Assembly: GCF_001921215.1 (NCBI RefSeq)
Contig: NZ_MSIF01000007.1
Location: 62,001 to 126,000, forward strand
DNA from: Actinophytocola xinjiangensis
GTDB taxonomy: Bacteria > Actinomycetota > Actinomycetes > Mycobacteriales > Pseudonocardiaceae
DNA length: 64,000 bases
Direction: 5' to 3'
The notes below the pieces were generated by a model. The model did not search any database. It was given only the letters and a program-made list of their open reading frames with translations, and was not told the DNA's origin. Position 1 is the first letter of the stretch. The number at the start of each line of letters is the position of its first letter. The translations under genes were made by a program, and so were the position numbers. Of the stretch, positions 46,102 through 57,588 are shown piece after piece.

Positions 46102-47643
46102 ATGAAGAACCGATGGTGGGCGCTGGGAGCGCTGAGCCTCGTGGTGCTCGCGGTGGCGTTACCGGTGACGATCTTGACGGTAGCCCTGCCGACCCTGGCC
46201 ACGGCGCTCGGCGCGTCGGCGACCGAACTCCAGTGGTTCGTCTCCGCCTACACGTTGGTGTTGGCCGCGGGGGTCCTGCCGGGCGGGCTGCTCGGGGACC
46301 GGTTCGGGCGCAAGCGGATGTTGCTGGTCGCCCTGGGAATCTACGCGGGTGGCTCGGTGCTCGCCGCCACCTCGACGACGCCCGGGATGTTCATCGCGGC
46401 GCAGGCGGTGCTGGGGTTCGGGGCGGCGATGGTGGTGCCGCTGGTACTCAGCGGGCTGGCGGTGATGTTCACGCCCGAGGAACGGCCCCGGGCCATCGGG
46501 ATCTGGTCGGCGGCGAACTTTGTCGCCTTACCGTTGGGGCCGATCGTCGGGGGGTGGTTGCTGTCGAATTTCTGGTGGGGCTGGGTTTTTCTGATGAACC
46601 TTCCCGTGATCGTCCTGGCTGTCGTCGCGGTGGTCGCGTTGTTGCCCGAGTCGCGCAGTGAGCGGCGGCCGGCGTTGGATCCTGTCGGGATCGCGTTGTC
46701 CAGTGCCGGGCTCGCCGTGGTGACGTTCGGGCTGGTTGAGGCCGGGCAGGACGGGTTCGGGTCGGCCGGCGCGGTGGCGAGCATGGTTGGTGGGGCGGCG
46801 CTGCTGGTCGGGTTCGTGTGGTGGGAACGGAATCTGGAGCGGCGACGCCCGGGAAGGACACTGGTCAATCTTTCCCTTTTTCGGTCGCGGCGGTTCGCCT
46901 GGGGGACGGTGCTCGCCGGGCTGGGGACGTTCGTGTTCTTCGGATTCCTGTTCGCGGCGCCACAGTACTTTCAGGCGGTGCTGGACACCGACGCCATGGG
47001 GAGCGGGGTTCGGCTGCTGCCGTTGCTGGGCGGGATGATGGTCGGCGCGGGCCTGGCCGACCGGATCGCCACCTCGGTGGGGTCCAAGGTCGCGGTGGCC
47101 GCCGGGTTCGTGATCCTGGGAATCGCCCTCGTGTTGGCGGCGGGAACGACCGTGACCAGCGGGTACGGGATCGCCGCCGTCTGGACGTCGCTCGGTGGGT
47201 TCGGGGCCGGGTTGGCGTTGGCGACGGCGTCGTCGGCCGCGCTGTCGACCATCGACGCCGAGCGGGCCGGGGTGGCCTCGGCGCTCAACCAGTCCGTGCA
47301 GAAACTGGGGAGTCCGTTGGCGGCGGCCATCCTCGGCAGCGTGCTCAACGCCGGGTACTCCGACCGGCTGGACCTGGGCGGGACGGCCGGCGCCGTCGCG
47401 CGGGAAAGCGTTCACGCCGGGGTCGCGGTGGCCCGGCAGGCCGGGTCACCGGAGATGCTGGCGCAGGTTCGGGGGGCGTTCGTCGACGGCATGGGGCGGA
47501 TGTTGTGGGTTTCGGTGGGAGTGGCGGTTCTCGGGGTCGTGCTGACCGTCGCGTTTCTGCCGGCGCGGGGCACCCGGGTGGCCGTGACTAGCGGGAACGC
47601 AGCAGAATCGGGCCATGACGTCGGCGTTCGACCCCGGTCCTGA
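46102..47643 (+). CDS. MFS drug exporter (DHA2 / EmrB-QacA type)
   Basis: 513 residues, about 14 membrane helices. Antiporter motifs: LQWFVSAYTLVLAAGVLPGG, motif A GDRFGRKRML, motif C PLGPIVGGWLL. Proton-driven efflux of drugs or natural products across the membrane is expected; substrate unknown. ATG 46102 has GAGG eight bases upstream; GTG 46093 is an alternative. Its last 29 bases overlap the tetR gene. Confidence 0.9.
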   Translation: MKNRWWALGALSLVVLAVALPVTILTVALPTLATALGASATELQWFVSAYTLVLAAGVLPGGLLGDRFGRKRMLLVALGIYAGGSVLAATSTTPGMFIAAQAVLGFGAAMVVPLVLSGLAVMFTPEERPRAIGIWSAANFVALPLGPIVGGWLLSNFWWGWVFLMNLPVIVLAVVAVVALLPESRSERRPALDPVGIALSSAGLAVVTFGLVEAGQDGFGSAGAVASMVGGAALLVGFVWWERNLERRRPGRTLVNLSLFRSRRFAWGTVLAGLGTFVFFGFLFAAPQYFQAVLDTDAMGSGVRLLPLLGGMMVGAGLADRIATSVGSKVAVAAGFVILGIALVLAAGTTVTSGYGIAAVWTSLGGFGAGLALATASSAALSTIDAERAGVASALNQSVQKLGSPLAAAILGSVLNAGYSDRLDLGGTAGAVARESVHAGVAVARQAGSPEMLAQVRGAFVDGMGRMLWVSVGVAVLGVVLTVAFLPARGTRVAVTSGNAAESGHDVGVRPRS

Positions 47644-48223
47644 GGCCGGCGGATTGCGTGAGCGGAAGAAGGCCCGCACGCGGGCCACGATCCAGAAACA
47701 CGCGGTCCACCTGTTCCGCACCCAGGGTTACGCGGCGACCACCGTCGAGCAGATCGCCGAGGTCGCCGAGGTCTCGCCGAGCACGGTGTTCCGGTACTTC
47801 CCCACCAAGGAGGACCTGGTCACCACCGACCTCGTCGACCCGGTCATCTACGCCGCGTTCGAAACCCAGCCCGCCGAACTCGGACTGCTCGACGCGTGGC
47901 GCAACGCCATGGTCGAGTCCTTCTCGACCATGACGCCCGACCAGGTCGACCGGGAACGCGGGCGCGGCATGCTCACGCTGTCCGTGCCGGAACTGTGGAC
48001 CGCGTCGCTGCCCAACATCAGCAACGGGCTGGCCGCGATGACCGAACTGAGCGCCCGCCGCCTCGGCCGCGCGCCGGACGACCCGGAGATCCGGCACACC
48101 ATCGGCGCCATGTTCGGCACCCTGCTCGTCGCCGCGCTCGACTGGCTCAAGGACCCCGACGCCGACTTCACCCCGATGCTCAACGACGCCATCACCCGAC
48201 TCAAGGCCGGCGTCAACCTCTGA
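47615..48223 (+). CDS. TetR-family regulator of the MFS exporter
   Basis: 202 residues. N-terminal helix-turn-helix TTVEQIAEVAEVSPSTVFRY, F. Basic RERKKARTRATIQKHA precedes it. C-terminal ligand domain ends DWLKDPDADFTPMLNDAITRL, as in SACE_7040/MftR-like actinobacterial TetRs. Overlaps the exporter gene in another frame, so exporter and repressor are co-expressed and probably autoregulated. Eleven bases overlap the convergent membrane protein gene. Confidence 0.88.
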   Translation: MTSAFDPGPEAGGLRERKKARTRATIQKHAVHLFRTQGYAATTVEQIAEVAEVSPSTVFRYFPTKEDLVTTDLVDPVIYAAFETQPAELGLLDAWRNAMVESFSTMTPDQVDRERGRGMLTLSVPELWTASLPNISNGLAAMTELSARRLGRAPDDPEIRHTIGAMFGTLLVAALDWLKDPDADFTPMLNDAITRLKAGVNL

Positions 48224-50387
48224 CCCCCCGGTAGCGACCGGCCGCGGACTGGGCGGTCACCGCCGCGACCAGGGCGGCCGCGATCGCCGCACCGCCCAAC
48301 GACCAGCCGATGACCTGCGCCTCCTCGGCCGACCACTGGAGCACGGCCGTCAGCAGCGCCGACTGGACCACCGCCAGCAGCAACAGGGCGAACGCCGCGG
48401 CCAACGCCCCGTTCGGACGCTTGGCCAGCGAGGCGGCGAGAACGAAGCCGACCAGCACCAGAATGATCATCATGACGAGGACGGGCGCGGAGACCGTGCG
48501 CAGGAAGTAGGCGGCGCCCAGCCAGTCGGTCGGGGTGAGCGGGCTGAGCGAGGTCTGCATCGACAGGCCGGCCGCACCGCTGGAGAACTCGGCGACCAGC
48601 ACCTTCATCGGCAGGAACCCGCCGGCGGCCAAGGCGACCGCGCCGACCGCCTGGGCGTAGGCCGCCCACCGCCCGAACGCGGCCAGCGCGGCCGGAACCG
48701 CCAGCAGCAGCAACGGCAGCGCGACGATCAGCACCGGCACCCAGTCGTCATCATCGGGTCGGGTCGAGTAGGCCGGGTCGTAGAGCAGCGCGCCGAGCAG
48801 GGCCGCCGTCGCTCTCGCGACCAGGTAGGCGGACGCGGCGAACACACTCGGCCGCCAGTGCCGGCACACCAGCACCACGGCCAGGGCGATCGCCAGGACC
48901 GACTCCACGACGCCCGCGACCGTTCGGGCGCCGCCGATGATCAGCCACAGCCACGGCGGGCCGAGCCCCAGGCCGAGCAGCGCCACCACGGCGGCGGCCG
49001 CACCGGGCTTGCCGGGCAGCCACACGGCCAACGCCCCGGCCGCCGCCAGGACGACGAGCGCGATGGCGCCATGGACCCCATGGTGCCAGTCGAGAACAGG
49101 CAACCCCATGACGACGAACACCACGGCCGCCGCCGCCAACACGACGGCGAACGCCGCGGCGGAGCGGGCATCCGGATTCGCCGGCGGGATGTGGTTCTGG
49201 ACGGGCACGCCGATCGGCGGCGTCGACTCCGGATCACCGGACCGCCCGTGCGACGCCCCGTGGGCCGCCGAACCACCGCCGAACGCCGGACCGCCGGGCT
49301 GTGGCGCACCACCCCCCGGACCCCCATCGGCCGCGTACCCCGGACCGCCGGCCGCAGCGGTCGGACCGCCCGCCTGCGGCGAACCGGGACGTGAGGCCGG
49401 GCCACCAGCCGGGTCGGCGCCGATCGGGACGAGCGCGGTGAGGGCGCGGCGAACGGAATGCACGCGCAGCGCCACCAAGGCGATCACCGCCAGGACCACC
49501 GGGACGACGAGCACCACGATCGTCGTGTTCGACTGCCAGGTGGCGAAGGACTGGTCCTGGCGGAGGAAGACCGGCGGGGTGGCGAACGTGGTGGCCGCCA
49601 GGATTCCGGTCGGCAGGTCACGCCGCAGGACCGCCAGGATCAGCAGGAACGCGCCGGTCAACAGGGCCAGGGCCGCCACCAACTGCGGACCGACCGTCTG
49701 GTCTACGGCCGCCGGGTCGGCCGCGCCACCGAACTGGGTCGTGCCGAGGGAACCGAACGGGGACGAGCCGGCGCCGAAGGCGAACGACGCCGACATCGCC
49801 GCAGCGACCGAGGCCGCCGACGACCACACCGCCGCCGGGTCGGACCGGACCACCACGGCCGTCAGCACCAGGGCCAGCACCAGCGTCGTGACGGAGACGG
49901 CGGTCGCCGTGACGTCGACGGCGATCAGCAGGAGAACCAGGAGCATCGGCAGCAACGCCCCCGCGCCCACCGCCCAGGCCCGCATCCCGGTCGACGCCGC
50001 GACGACCACCAGCGTCAGCGCGGGACAGCCGTAGACCAGCAGCACGAACAGGAACACCGACGTGACGGGCTCGGCCACCACCGCCGTCAGCATCGCCATG
50101 CCGAGCAGGTAGCCGCCCAGAACGACCAGCGACGAGCCGATACCGCGCAGGACCGGGGCCCCGACGGCTCTGGTCAGCGGATGTGCCGGGTCGCGGGCCG
50201 GCCGCAGGACCGGCCAACCCGCGACCAACAGCAGCAGCGCCACCACCACGCGCGGCACCGGTGACGACATCACCGACGACCCGCCCAGTGCCCCCACGCC
50301 GACGACGAAGGCGGCCAACACCGCCACCACAGCCGCCGGCCGGCTGTCCGTTTGGTCCCGCGAATCCGCTAACGACTCCGACAACAT
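48213..50387 (-). CDS. Large polytopic membrane protein of unknown function
   Basis: 724 residues with about 18 hydrophobic segments. The N-terminal half has about ten. A Gly/Pro/Ala-rich hydrophilic loop at about 325-400 (GGPGYAADGGPGGGAPQPGG) follows, then a second membrane half. No transporter or enzyme motif was recognised. ATG 50387 follows AGAAAG. It is upstream of nothing on its strand and downstream of uvrB, from which 60 bases separate it. Codon use is typical of the window. Confidence 0.7.
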   Translation of the reverse strand: MLSESLADSRDQTDSRPAAVVAVLAAFVVGVGALGGSSVMSSPVPRVVVALLLLVAGWPVLRPARDPAHPLTRAVGAPVLRGIGSSLVVLGGYLLGMAMLTAVVAEPVTSVFLFVLLVYGCPALTLVVVAASTGMRAWAVGAGALLPMLLVLLLIAVDVTATAVSVTTLVLALVLTAVVVRSDPAAVWSSAASVAAAMSASFAFGAGSSPFGSLGTTQFGGAADPAAVDQTVGPQLVAALALLTGAFLLILAVLRRDLPTGILAATTFATPPVFLRQDQSFATWQSNTTIVVLVVPVVLAVIALVALRVHSVRRALTALVPIGADPAGGPASRPGSPQAGGPTAAAGGPGYAADGGPGGGAPQPGGPAFGGGSAAHGASHGRSGDPESTPPIGVPVQNHIPPANPDARSAAAFAVVLAAAAVVFVVMGLPVLDWHHGVHGAIALVVLAAAGALAVWLPGKPGAAAAVVALLGLGLGPPWLWLIIGGARTVAGVVESVLAIALAVVLVCRHWRPSVFAASAYLVARATAALLGALLYDPAYSTRPDDDDWVPVLIVALPLLLLAVPAALAAFGRWAAYAQAVGAVALAAGGFLPMKVLVAEFSSGAAGLSMQTSLSPLTPTDWLGAAYFLRTVSAPVLVMMIILVLVGFVLAASLAKRPNGALAAAFALLLLAVVQSALLTAVLQWSAEEAQVIGWSLGGAAIAAALVAAVTAQSAAGRYRGVRG

Positions 50388-50447
50388 GGGGTTCTTTCTA
50401 GACGAACCCACCGGCCCAGATGGTCAGAACGGACACGTTCGCCCTGG

Positions 50448-52583
<2,136 letters not shown>

Positions 52584-52689
52584 CACTCCTGCCACGGGAA
52601 CGAGATTACGCCCGGGCACCGACAGAAACTGTTTGCCCTGGTCAACCATGGTCTAGCCACCGTCCATGACGCCGTGCGATGGTGTTGGC

Positions 52690-53211
52690 GTGCACCCGCC
52701 CAAGATCGAACTCTTCGACGTCGCCGGCCGGACGAACACCGATCCCAAGGGCATCGTCCGGCCCGTCGACCGCTACGAGGTGACCGACTTCGGCCTGTAC
52801 CTGGCGCGGCCGCTGGAGGGCCATCCGGACATCGCCTACTTCCGGTCGTGGCTGCTGCCCTCGGCGGGGCTGCGGGTCGGGCGGTGGCGGGCGCACCCGG
52901 ACCGGGAGCTGGACCACGACGTGTACATCGACGTCGTCGACATCGACGTCGTGGACAGCGAGCGGGGGCCGGTGTGGCGCACGGTGGACCTGTACCTGGA
53001 CGTACTGGTGCGTGACGGCGCCGACCTGCGGGTACTGGACACCGACGAGGTGCTCGCGGCGCGGGTGGACGGGTTGATCGACGACGTGACCACCCAGCGC
53101 GCGTTCGCCAGGACGTTCGCGGCGGTGGAGGGCATCGCGGCGGCCGGCTACGACGTGGAGGCGTGGCTGGCTCGCGCGTTCACGATCACGCTGACCTGGG
53201 ACAATCGCTGA
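52690..53211 (+). CDS. DUF402 domain protein
   Basis: 173 residues. DUF402 pattern: YEVTDFGLYLARPLEGHPDI, DHDVYIDVVDIDVVDSERGP, TVDLYLDVLVRDG, and the LDTDEVLAA helix. The family includes FomD, a nucleotide-phosphonate hydrolase; conserved acidic residues probably bind metal. GTG 52690 chosen from the conserved start (HPPKIELFDVAGR). Next to uvrB, divergent. A diverged paralogue follows. Confidence 0.78.
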   Translation: MHPPKIELFDVAGRTNTDPKGIVRPVDRYEVTDFGLYLARPLEGHPDIAYFRSWLLPSAGLRVGRWRAHPDRELDHDVYIDVVDIDVVDSERGPVWRTVDLYLDVLVRDGADLRVLDTDEVLAARVDGLIDDVTTQRAFARTFAAVEGIAAAGYDVEAWLARAFTITLTWDNR

Positions 53212-53345
53212 CATCGCCCGTCAAGAGGGTTCTCACTATCGAGTGGAAATTTGACACGATCGATACCTAATAACTCCTGAGTCGTGACATAACGAATCCG
53301 TTCCGGGGGTTACCGAACGCATGGCGGCGACTACGCTCTGGACCC
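53212..53345 (+). promoter_or_regulatory. AT-richer promoter region with possible leaderless start
   Basis: This 134-base gap is less GC-rich than its surroundings (TGACATAACGAATCC, CTAATAACTCC). TACGCT at 53332-53337 is preceded after 16 bases by TTACCG and followed after eight bases by the GTG at 53346. The GTG has no ribosome-binding site. Confidence 0.4.
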
Positions 53346-53873
53346 GTGGGCACGGCGATCACACCCCAGCTCGTCGACATCGTCGACACCTTCACGTCGT
53401 CGCGAAGCTACGTCTCCACCGGCACGACGCGGCGGTTGCGCACGTGCCAGGTCGAGCGCTGGGGTCTGCGCACCGAGTGCCCGACACCCGACGACCCGTT
53501 CCACGACGCCGAGGTCACCTGGCTGCTGCCCGAGCTGAACCTGCGGCTCACCCACTACCGGCCACGATCCCGCCACGCCAGGGCGAATCCCAGCGAGCTG
53601 ACCGCCGTGCGGGCGACCAGCGACGGCCGCTACTGGCGCACCACCGACCTGCTGCTCGGCCTGGCCGCCCCCGGCGGGACGACCGCGCGGATCGTGCGCT
53701 GTGAGGAGTTCGCGGCGGCGGTCGCCGGGCGGGTGCTCTACGTCGAGGACGCCGACCTCGCGCTGTGCACGGTGCACAAGACGCTGGAGGAGTTCAGCCG
53801 CCTGCGGCACGACCTGTCCCGCTGGCTGGCCCACAAACACATCTTCGACGTCTGGCCACCGTTCGATCGATAG
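53346..53873 (+). CDS. Diverged DUF402-like protein
   Basis: 175 residues. It aligns by eye with the second half of the preceding DUF402 protein: TTDLLLGLAAPGG matches TVDLYLDVLVRDG, CEEFAAAVAGRVL matches TDEVLAARVDGLI, and EEFSRLRHDLSRWL matches VEGIAAAGYDVEAWL. The DHDVYIDV acidic motif of DUF402 is missing (LLPELNLRLTHYRP stands there), so the metal site may be lost. Start GTG 53346, probably leaderless. Function unknown. Confidence 0.55.
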   Translation: MGTAITPQLVDIVDTFTSSRSYVSTGTTRRLRTCQVERWGLRTECPTPDDPFHDAEVTWLLPELNLRLTHYRPRSRHARANPSELTAVRATSDGRYWRTTDLLLGLAAPGGTTARIVRCEEFAAAVAGRVLYVEDADLALCTVHKTLEEFSRLRHDLSRWLAHKHIFDVWPPFDR

Positions 53874-53973
53874 TGGGTCCACCGATCGGTTGATGTCGTT
53901 ACCCACCTGAACCGCGTCCCACGCTGACCCGCTGGGCGATCCGCCCGCGCGCGCCCGCCGACAGGCTGGGCGC

Positions 53974-54888
53974 ATGGCAATCATCGAGGTGGACGGCCTG
54001 GTCAAGCGCTACGGCGAGCGGACCGCCGTCGACGGGGTGTCGTTCACGGTGGACGCCGGGGAGATCTTCGGCATCCTCGGACCCAACGGCGCCGGCAAGA
54101 CCACGACCGTCGAGTGTGTGGAGGGCCTGCGGACCGCCGACGCCGGCACGATCCGGGTCTGCGGACTGGACCCGGGCGACGTCGCACTGCGACACCGGCT
54201 CGGCGCGCAACTCCAGGAGAGCCAACTCCAGGACAAGCTCACCGTGCGTGAGGCGATGGAGCTGTATTCATCCTTCTATCGTCACCCTGCCGACTGGCGG
54301 GAACTGCTGGACCTGCTCGGCCTCCGCGACAAGATCGACTCCCAGTTCCGCCGGCTCTCCGGCGGGCAGAAACAACGGCTCTCGATCGCCCTCGCGCTCG
54401 TCGGCAACCCCGAGGTCGCGGTGCTCGACGAGCTGACCACCGGCCTGGACCCGCAGGCCCGGCGCGACGTGTGGGACCTCATCGACGGCATCCGCGAGCG
54501 CGGCGTGACGATCGTGCTGGTCACCCACTTCATGGAGGAGGCCGAACGCCTCTGCGACCGGCTCGCGCTGATCGACGCCGGGAAGATCGTCGCCCTCGAC
54601 AGCCCCGCCGGGCTGGTCGCCACGGTCGACGGCGTCCAGCGGATCCGGTTCCGGCCCTCCGCCCCGCTGGACCACGCGCTGCTCAGCGCGCTGCCCGAGG
54701 TGACCGACGTCGCCCGGTCCGGCCGGCAGCTGGTGATCACCGGGCACGGCAACGTACTGCACGCCGTCACCTCGGTCCTGGCCCGCAACCAGATCATCGC
54801 CGCCGACCTGCGGGTCGAGCAGACCACGCTGGACGACGCCTTCGTCGCGCTCACCGGCCGTAACCTTGAGACCCAGGAGACCCCGTGA
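53974..54888 (+). CDS. ABC transporter ATP-binding protein (DrrA type)
   Basis: 304 residues. Walker A GPNGAGKTT, Q-loop LQESQLQ, signature LSGGQKQR, Walker B VAVLDELTTGLD (Leu replaces the usual Pro after the catalytic Glu), and H-loop VTHFMEEAE. The C-terminal extension typical of drug or lipid exporters is present. Works with the permease whose GTG overlaps its stop by four bases. The operon continues with a two-component system that probably senses the exported compound. Confidence 0.93.
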   Translation: MAIIEVDGLVKRYGERTAVDGVSFTVDAGEIFGILGPNGAGKTTTVECVEGLRTADAGTIRVCGLDPGDVALRHRLGAQLQESQLQDKLTVREAMELYSSFYRHPADWRELLDLLGLRDKIDSQFRRLSGGQKQRLSIALALVGNPEVAVLDELTTGLDPQARRDVWDLIDGIRERGVTIVLVTHFMEEAERLCDRLALIDAGKIVALDSPAGLVATVDGVQRIRFRPSAPLDHALLSALPEVTDVARSGRQLVITGHGNVLHAVTSVLARNQIIAADLRVEQTTLDDAFVALTGRNLETQETP

Positions 54889-55625
54889 ACGTCCTCTACC
54901 GGCTGACGGTGACCGAGACGAAGCTGACGCTGCGTGAACCGATCGTGATGTTCTTCGGGATCGTGCTGCCGGCGCTGCTGCTGACGATCATCGGGCTGGT
55001 GCCCGCGTTCCGCGAAGCCAACCCCGACCTCGGCGGCGCCCGCACCATCGACCTGTACGTGCCGATCGTGATCGTCATGGCCGGCACCATGCTGGCACTG
55101 GCCGTGCTGCCACAGGCCTTCGCCGCCAACCGGGAGAAAGGTGTGCTGCGCCGGATGGCGACCACCCCGGTCCGGCCGGCGGCCCTGCTCGCCGCACAGC
55201 TGCTGAACCTCGTGCTGTTCTCTGTGGTCGCGACCGTCATCGTGCTGGCCATCGGCCGCCTGGGCTACGGCGTCGCGCTGCCGTCGAACCTGTTCGGCTA
55301 CCTGCTGTTCTACGTCCTGGGCCTGGTCACGATGCTGAGCCTGGGGCTGCTCGTCGCCGCGCTCGCCCCGACCACCGCCGCCGCCAGCGCCATCGGCACG
55401 GTCCTGTACTTCCCGCTGCTGTTCTTCGCCGGCCTGTGGGCGCCGCGCGAGGCGATGTCCGACCTGCTGCGCCGGATCAGCGACTTCACCCCCCTCGGCG
55501 CGATCGTGCAGGGCCTCAACGACGCCACCGCCGGAGTGTGGCCCCAGCTGCTGCACGTCGCGGTTATGGTGGGGTGGATCGTGGTGACCGGCGGACTCGC
55601 CGCCCGGTACTTCCGCTGGCAGTGA
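54885..55625 (+). CDS. ABC-2 type permease
   Basis: 246 residues, six membrane helices, ABC-2 membrane fold. Features TKLTLREPIVMFFGIVLPAL, ANREKGVLRRMATTPVRPAA and ending in RYFRWQ, as in DrrB-like permeases. Partner of the upstream ATPase. Starts GTG overlapping TGA; its own stop overlaps a GTG that may start the kinase gene. Confidence 0.9.
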   Translation: MNVLYRLTVTETKLTLREPIVMFFGIVLPALLLTIIGLVPAFREANPDLGGARTIDLYVPIVIVMAGTMLALAVLPQAFAANREKGVLRRMATTPVRPAALLAAQLLNLVLFSVVATVIVLAIGRLGYGVALPSNLFGYLLFYVLGLVTMLSLGLLVAALAPTTAAASAIGTVLYFPLLFFAGLWAPREAMSDLLRRISDFTPLGAIVQGLNDATAGVWPQLLHVAVMVGWIVVTGGLAARYFRWQ

Positions 55626-55639
55626 GTGGGAACGCAGTC

Positions 55640-56884
55640 ATGTCCGAGCCGGACCTCGCGGCCGAGTTCGACCGCTGGGAACGGCGGGAAAGCGCCATCA
55701 TCGGTGTGCTGCCGTACTTCCTGGTCGCCGTCTCCAGCGTGATCGCGCTGATGCAACCGGCGTGGGGCATGCCCGACCACTCGGCGGGCATCATCCCGCT
55801 GGTCGGCGTGGCCGTCGCGTGGATCGCCTGGCTCTACACCGCCCACCCCGGGTGGCGGTCCCGGCGCCGGCTGATGGCCGGCTACTTCACCGGGCTGATG
55901 CTGATCTGCGGCGGCCTGGTGATCCTGTCCCCCTGGTTCGGCATCCTGGCGTTCATCGGCTACATCCACTCGATGGAGACGCTCGCCGGCCGGTGGCGGT
56001 TCGTCGGCGTGGCGGCCACCGCGTTCCTCGCCGGCTCCAGCCAGGTCGGCGGGGTCGCCAACATCAACGCCGACACCTGGTGGGTGTGGCTGCTGGTGGT
56101 GGTGTTCAACATGCTGGTGGCCGGCGCGTTCTCGTTCTTCGGCGAACAGACCCAGGGCCGCAACCTGTGGCAGAAACGGGCGCTGGCCGAGCTGGAAGCG
56201 GCGCTGGAGGAGAACGCCGGGCTGCACACCCAGCTGTTGACGCAGGCCAGGGAGGCCGGCGTGCTCGACGAGCGGCAGCGGATGGCCAGGGAGATCCACG
56301 ACACGCTCGCCCAGGGGCTGGCCGGGATCATCACGCAGCTGCACGCCGCCCAGCAGTCGCCGGCCGACTGGCGCCGGCACGTCGACACCGCCGCCGCCCT
56401 CGCCAGGGACAGCCTCACCGAGGCGCGCCGGACCGTGCACGCCGTCGAACCGGCCGCGCTGGAGTCGGCCAGGCTGCCCGACGCCATCGGCGAGGTCGTC
56501 ACGCGGTGGGCGTCGGTGAACGACGTGCGGGCCGTGCTGACCACCACCGGGCACGCACGGCCGATGCACCCGGAGGTCGAGGTCACGCTGCTGCGGGCCG
56601 CGCAGGAGGCGCTGGCGAACGTGGCCAAACACGCGCGGGCCAGCCGCGTCGGGCTGACACTGTCCTACATGGAGGACCTGGTGACGCTGGACGTGCGCGA
56701 CGACGGGATCGGCTTCGCCTCCCCCGGTGTCCGGTCGGACGGGATGCGCGGCGGGTTCGGGCTGACCGGGATGCGCCAGCGGGTGCAGCGGCTGGCGGGG
56801 CGACTGGAGATCGAGTCCGAGCCCGGCGGTGGGACCGCCGTGTCCGCGACCGTGCCGGCGATCCCCGCGGGCGGTGCGCCGTGA
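55640..56884 (+). CDS. Sensor histidine kinase (NarL-associated, HisKA_3)
   Basis: 414 residues. Five to six membrane helices (about 25-165), coiled linker, phosphoacceptor H in RMAREIHDTLAQGLAGI, and an HATPase domain with EALANVAKHA, DDGIGF and GFGLTGMRQRV. DesK-like layout. ATG 55640 chosen; GTG 55622, overlapping the permease stop (GTGA), is equally plausible. Phosphorylates the response regulator overlapping its end. Confidence 0.92.
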   Translation: MSEPDLAAEFDRWERRESAIIGVLPYFLVAVSSVIALMQPAWGMPDHSAGIIPLVGVAVAWIAWLYTAHPGWRSRRRLMAGYFTGLMLICGGLVILSPWFGILAFIGYIHSMETLAGRWRFVGVAATAFLAGSSQVGGVANINADTWWVWLLVVVFNMLVAGAFSFFGEQTQGRNLWQKRALAELEAALEENAGLHTQLLTQAREAGVLDERQRMAREIHDTLAQGLAGIITQLHAAQQSPADWRRHVDTAAALARDSLTEARRTVHAVEPAALESARLPDAIGEVVTRWASVNDVRAVLTTTGHARPMHPEVEVTLLRAAQEALANVAKHARASRVGLTLSYMEDLVTLDVRDDGIGFASPGVRSDGMRGGFGLTGMRQRVQRLAGRLEIESEPGGGTAVSATVPAIPAGGAP

Positions 56885-57525
56885 ACGAGCCGATCAGCAT
56901 GCTGATCGTCGACGACCACCCGGTCGTGCGGGACGGCCTGCACGGCATGTTCGCCGGCGACCCCGGCTTCACCGTCGTCGGCGAAGCCGCCAACGGGGAC
57001 GAAGCGATCACCCTCGGCGAGCGACTGCGGCCGGACGTCATCCTCATGGACCTGCGCATGCCCGAGGTCGACGGCGTCACGGCCATCCGACGGCTGGCCG
57101 AACGCGGGGTGCCGTCCCGAATCCTGGTCCTGACCACCTACGACACGGACAGTGACGTCCTGCCGGCGATCGAGGCCGGCGCGACCGGGTTCCTGTTGAA
57201 GGACGCGCCCCGCGAGGAGCTGTTCCGGGCCGTGCGCGCGGCGGCCAGGGGCCAGGCCGTCCTCTCCCCGTCGGTGGCGACGAGGCTGATGGGGCAGATG
57301 CGTCAGCCGGCGTCGGAACCGTTGTCCCAGCGTGAGCTGGAGGTCCTGGGCCTGATCGCCCGAGGATCGACCAACCGCGAGGCGGCGGCCAAGCTGTTCA
57401 TCAGCGAGGCGACGGTCAAGACACACCTGCTGCACGTGTACGCCAAGCTCGGGGTGAAGGACCGGGCGGCGGCGGTCGCCGTGGCGTTCGAGCGTGGTTA
57501 CCTGACCACGTTGCGTTCTTATTGA
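56881..57525 (+). CDS. NarL/FixJ-family response regulator
   Basis: 214 residues. Receiver domain with LIVDDHPVVRDGL and phospho-Asp in VILMDLRMPEVDG, switch T in LVLTTYDTD. LuxR-type helix-turn-helix LSQRELEVLGLIARGSTNRE, SEATVKTHLLHVYAKLG. GTG overlaps the kinase stop by four bases. Likely controls the ABC exporter operon. Confidence 0.94.
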   Translation: MNEPISMLIVDDHPVVRDGLHGMFAGDPGFTVVGEAANGDEAITLGERLRPDVILMDLRMPEVDGVTAIRRLAERGVPSRILVLTTYDTDSDVLPAIEAGATGFLLKDAPREELFRAVRAAARGQAVLSPSVATRLMGQMRQPASEPLSQRELEVLGLIARGSTNREAAAKLFISEATVKTHLLHVYAKLGVKDRAAAVAVAFERGYLTTLRSY

Positions 57526-57571
57526 CGAATTCCTTGCTATTTGGCGATTCTGGCATTTCAGCGATCATCCG

Positions 57572-57588
57572 TATACGTTGGCGGCGTG
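57572..57588 (+). promoter_or_regulatory. Candidate -10 with leaderless moaA start
   Basis: TATACG (57572-57577), with TTCTGG 18 bases upstream, lies eight bases before the GTG at 57586. That GTG lacks a ribosome-binding site. Confidence 0.42.

Noticed and set aside
52584-52665. LexA box upstream of uvrB
   Set aside because: Only AAACTGTTT is present; it does not fit the actinobacterial GAAC-N4-GTTC pattern.
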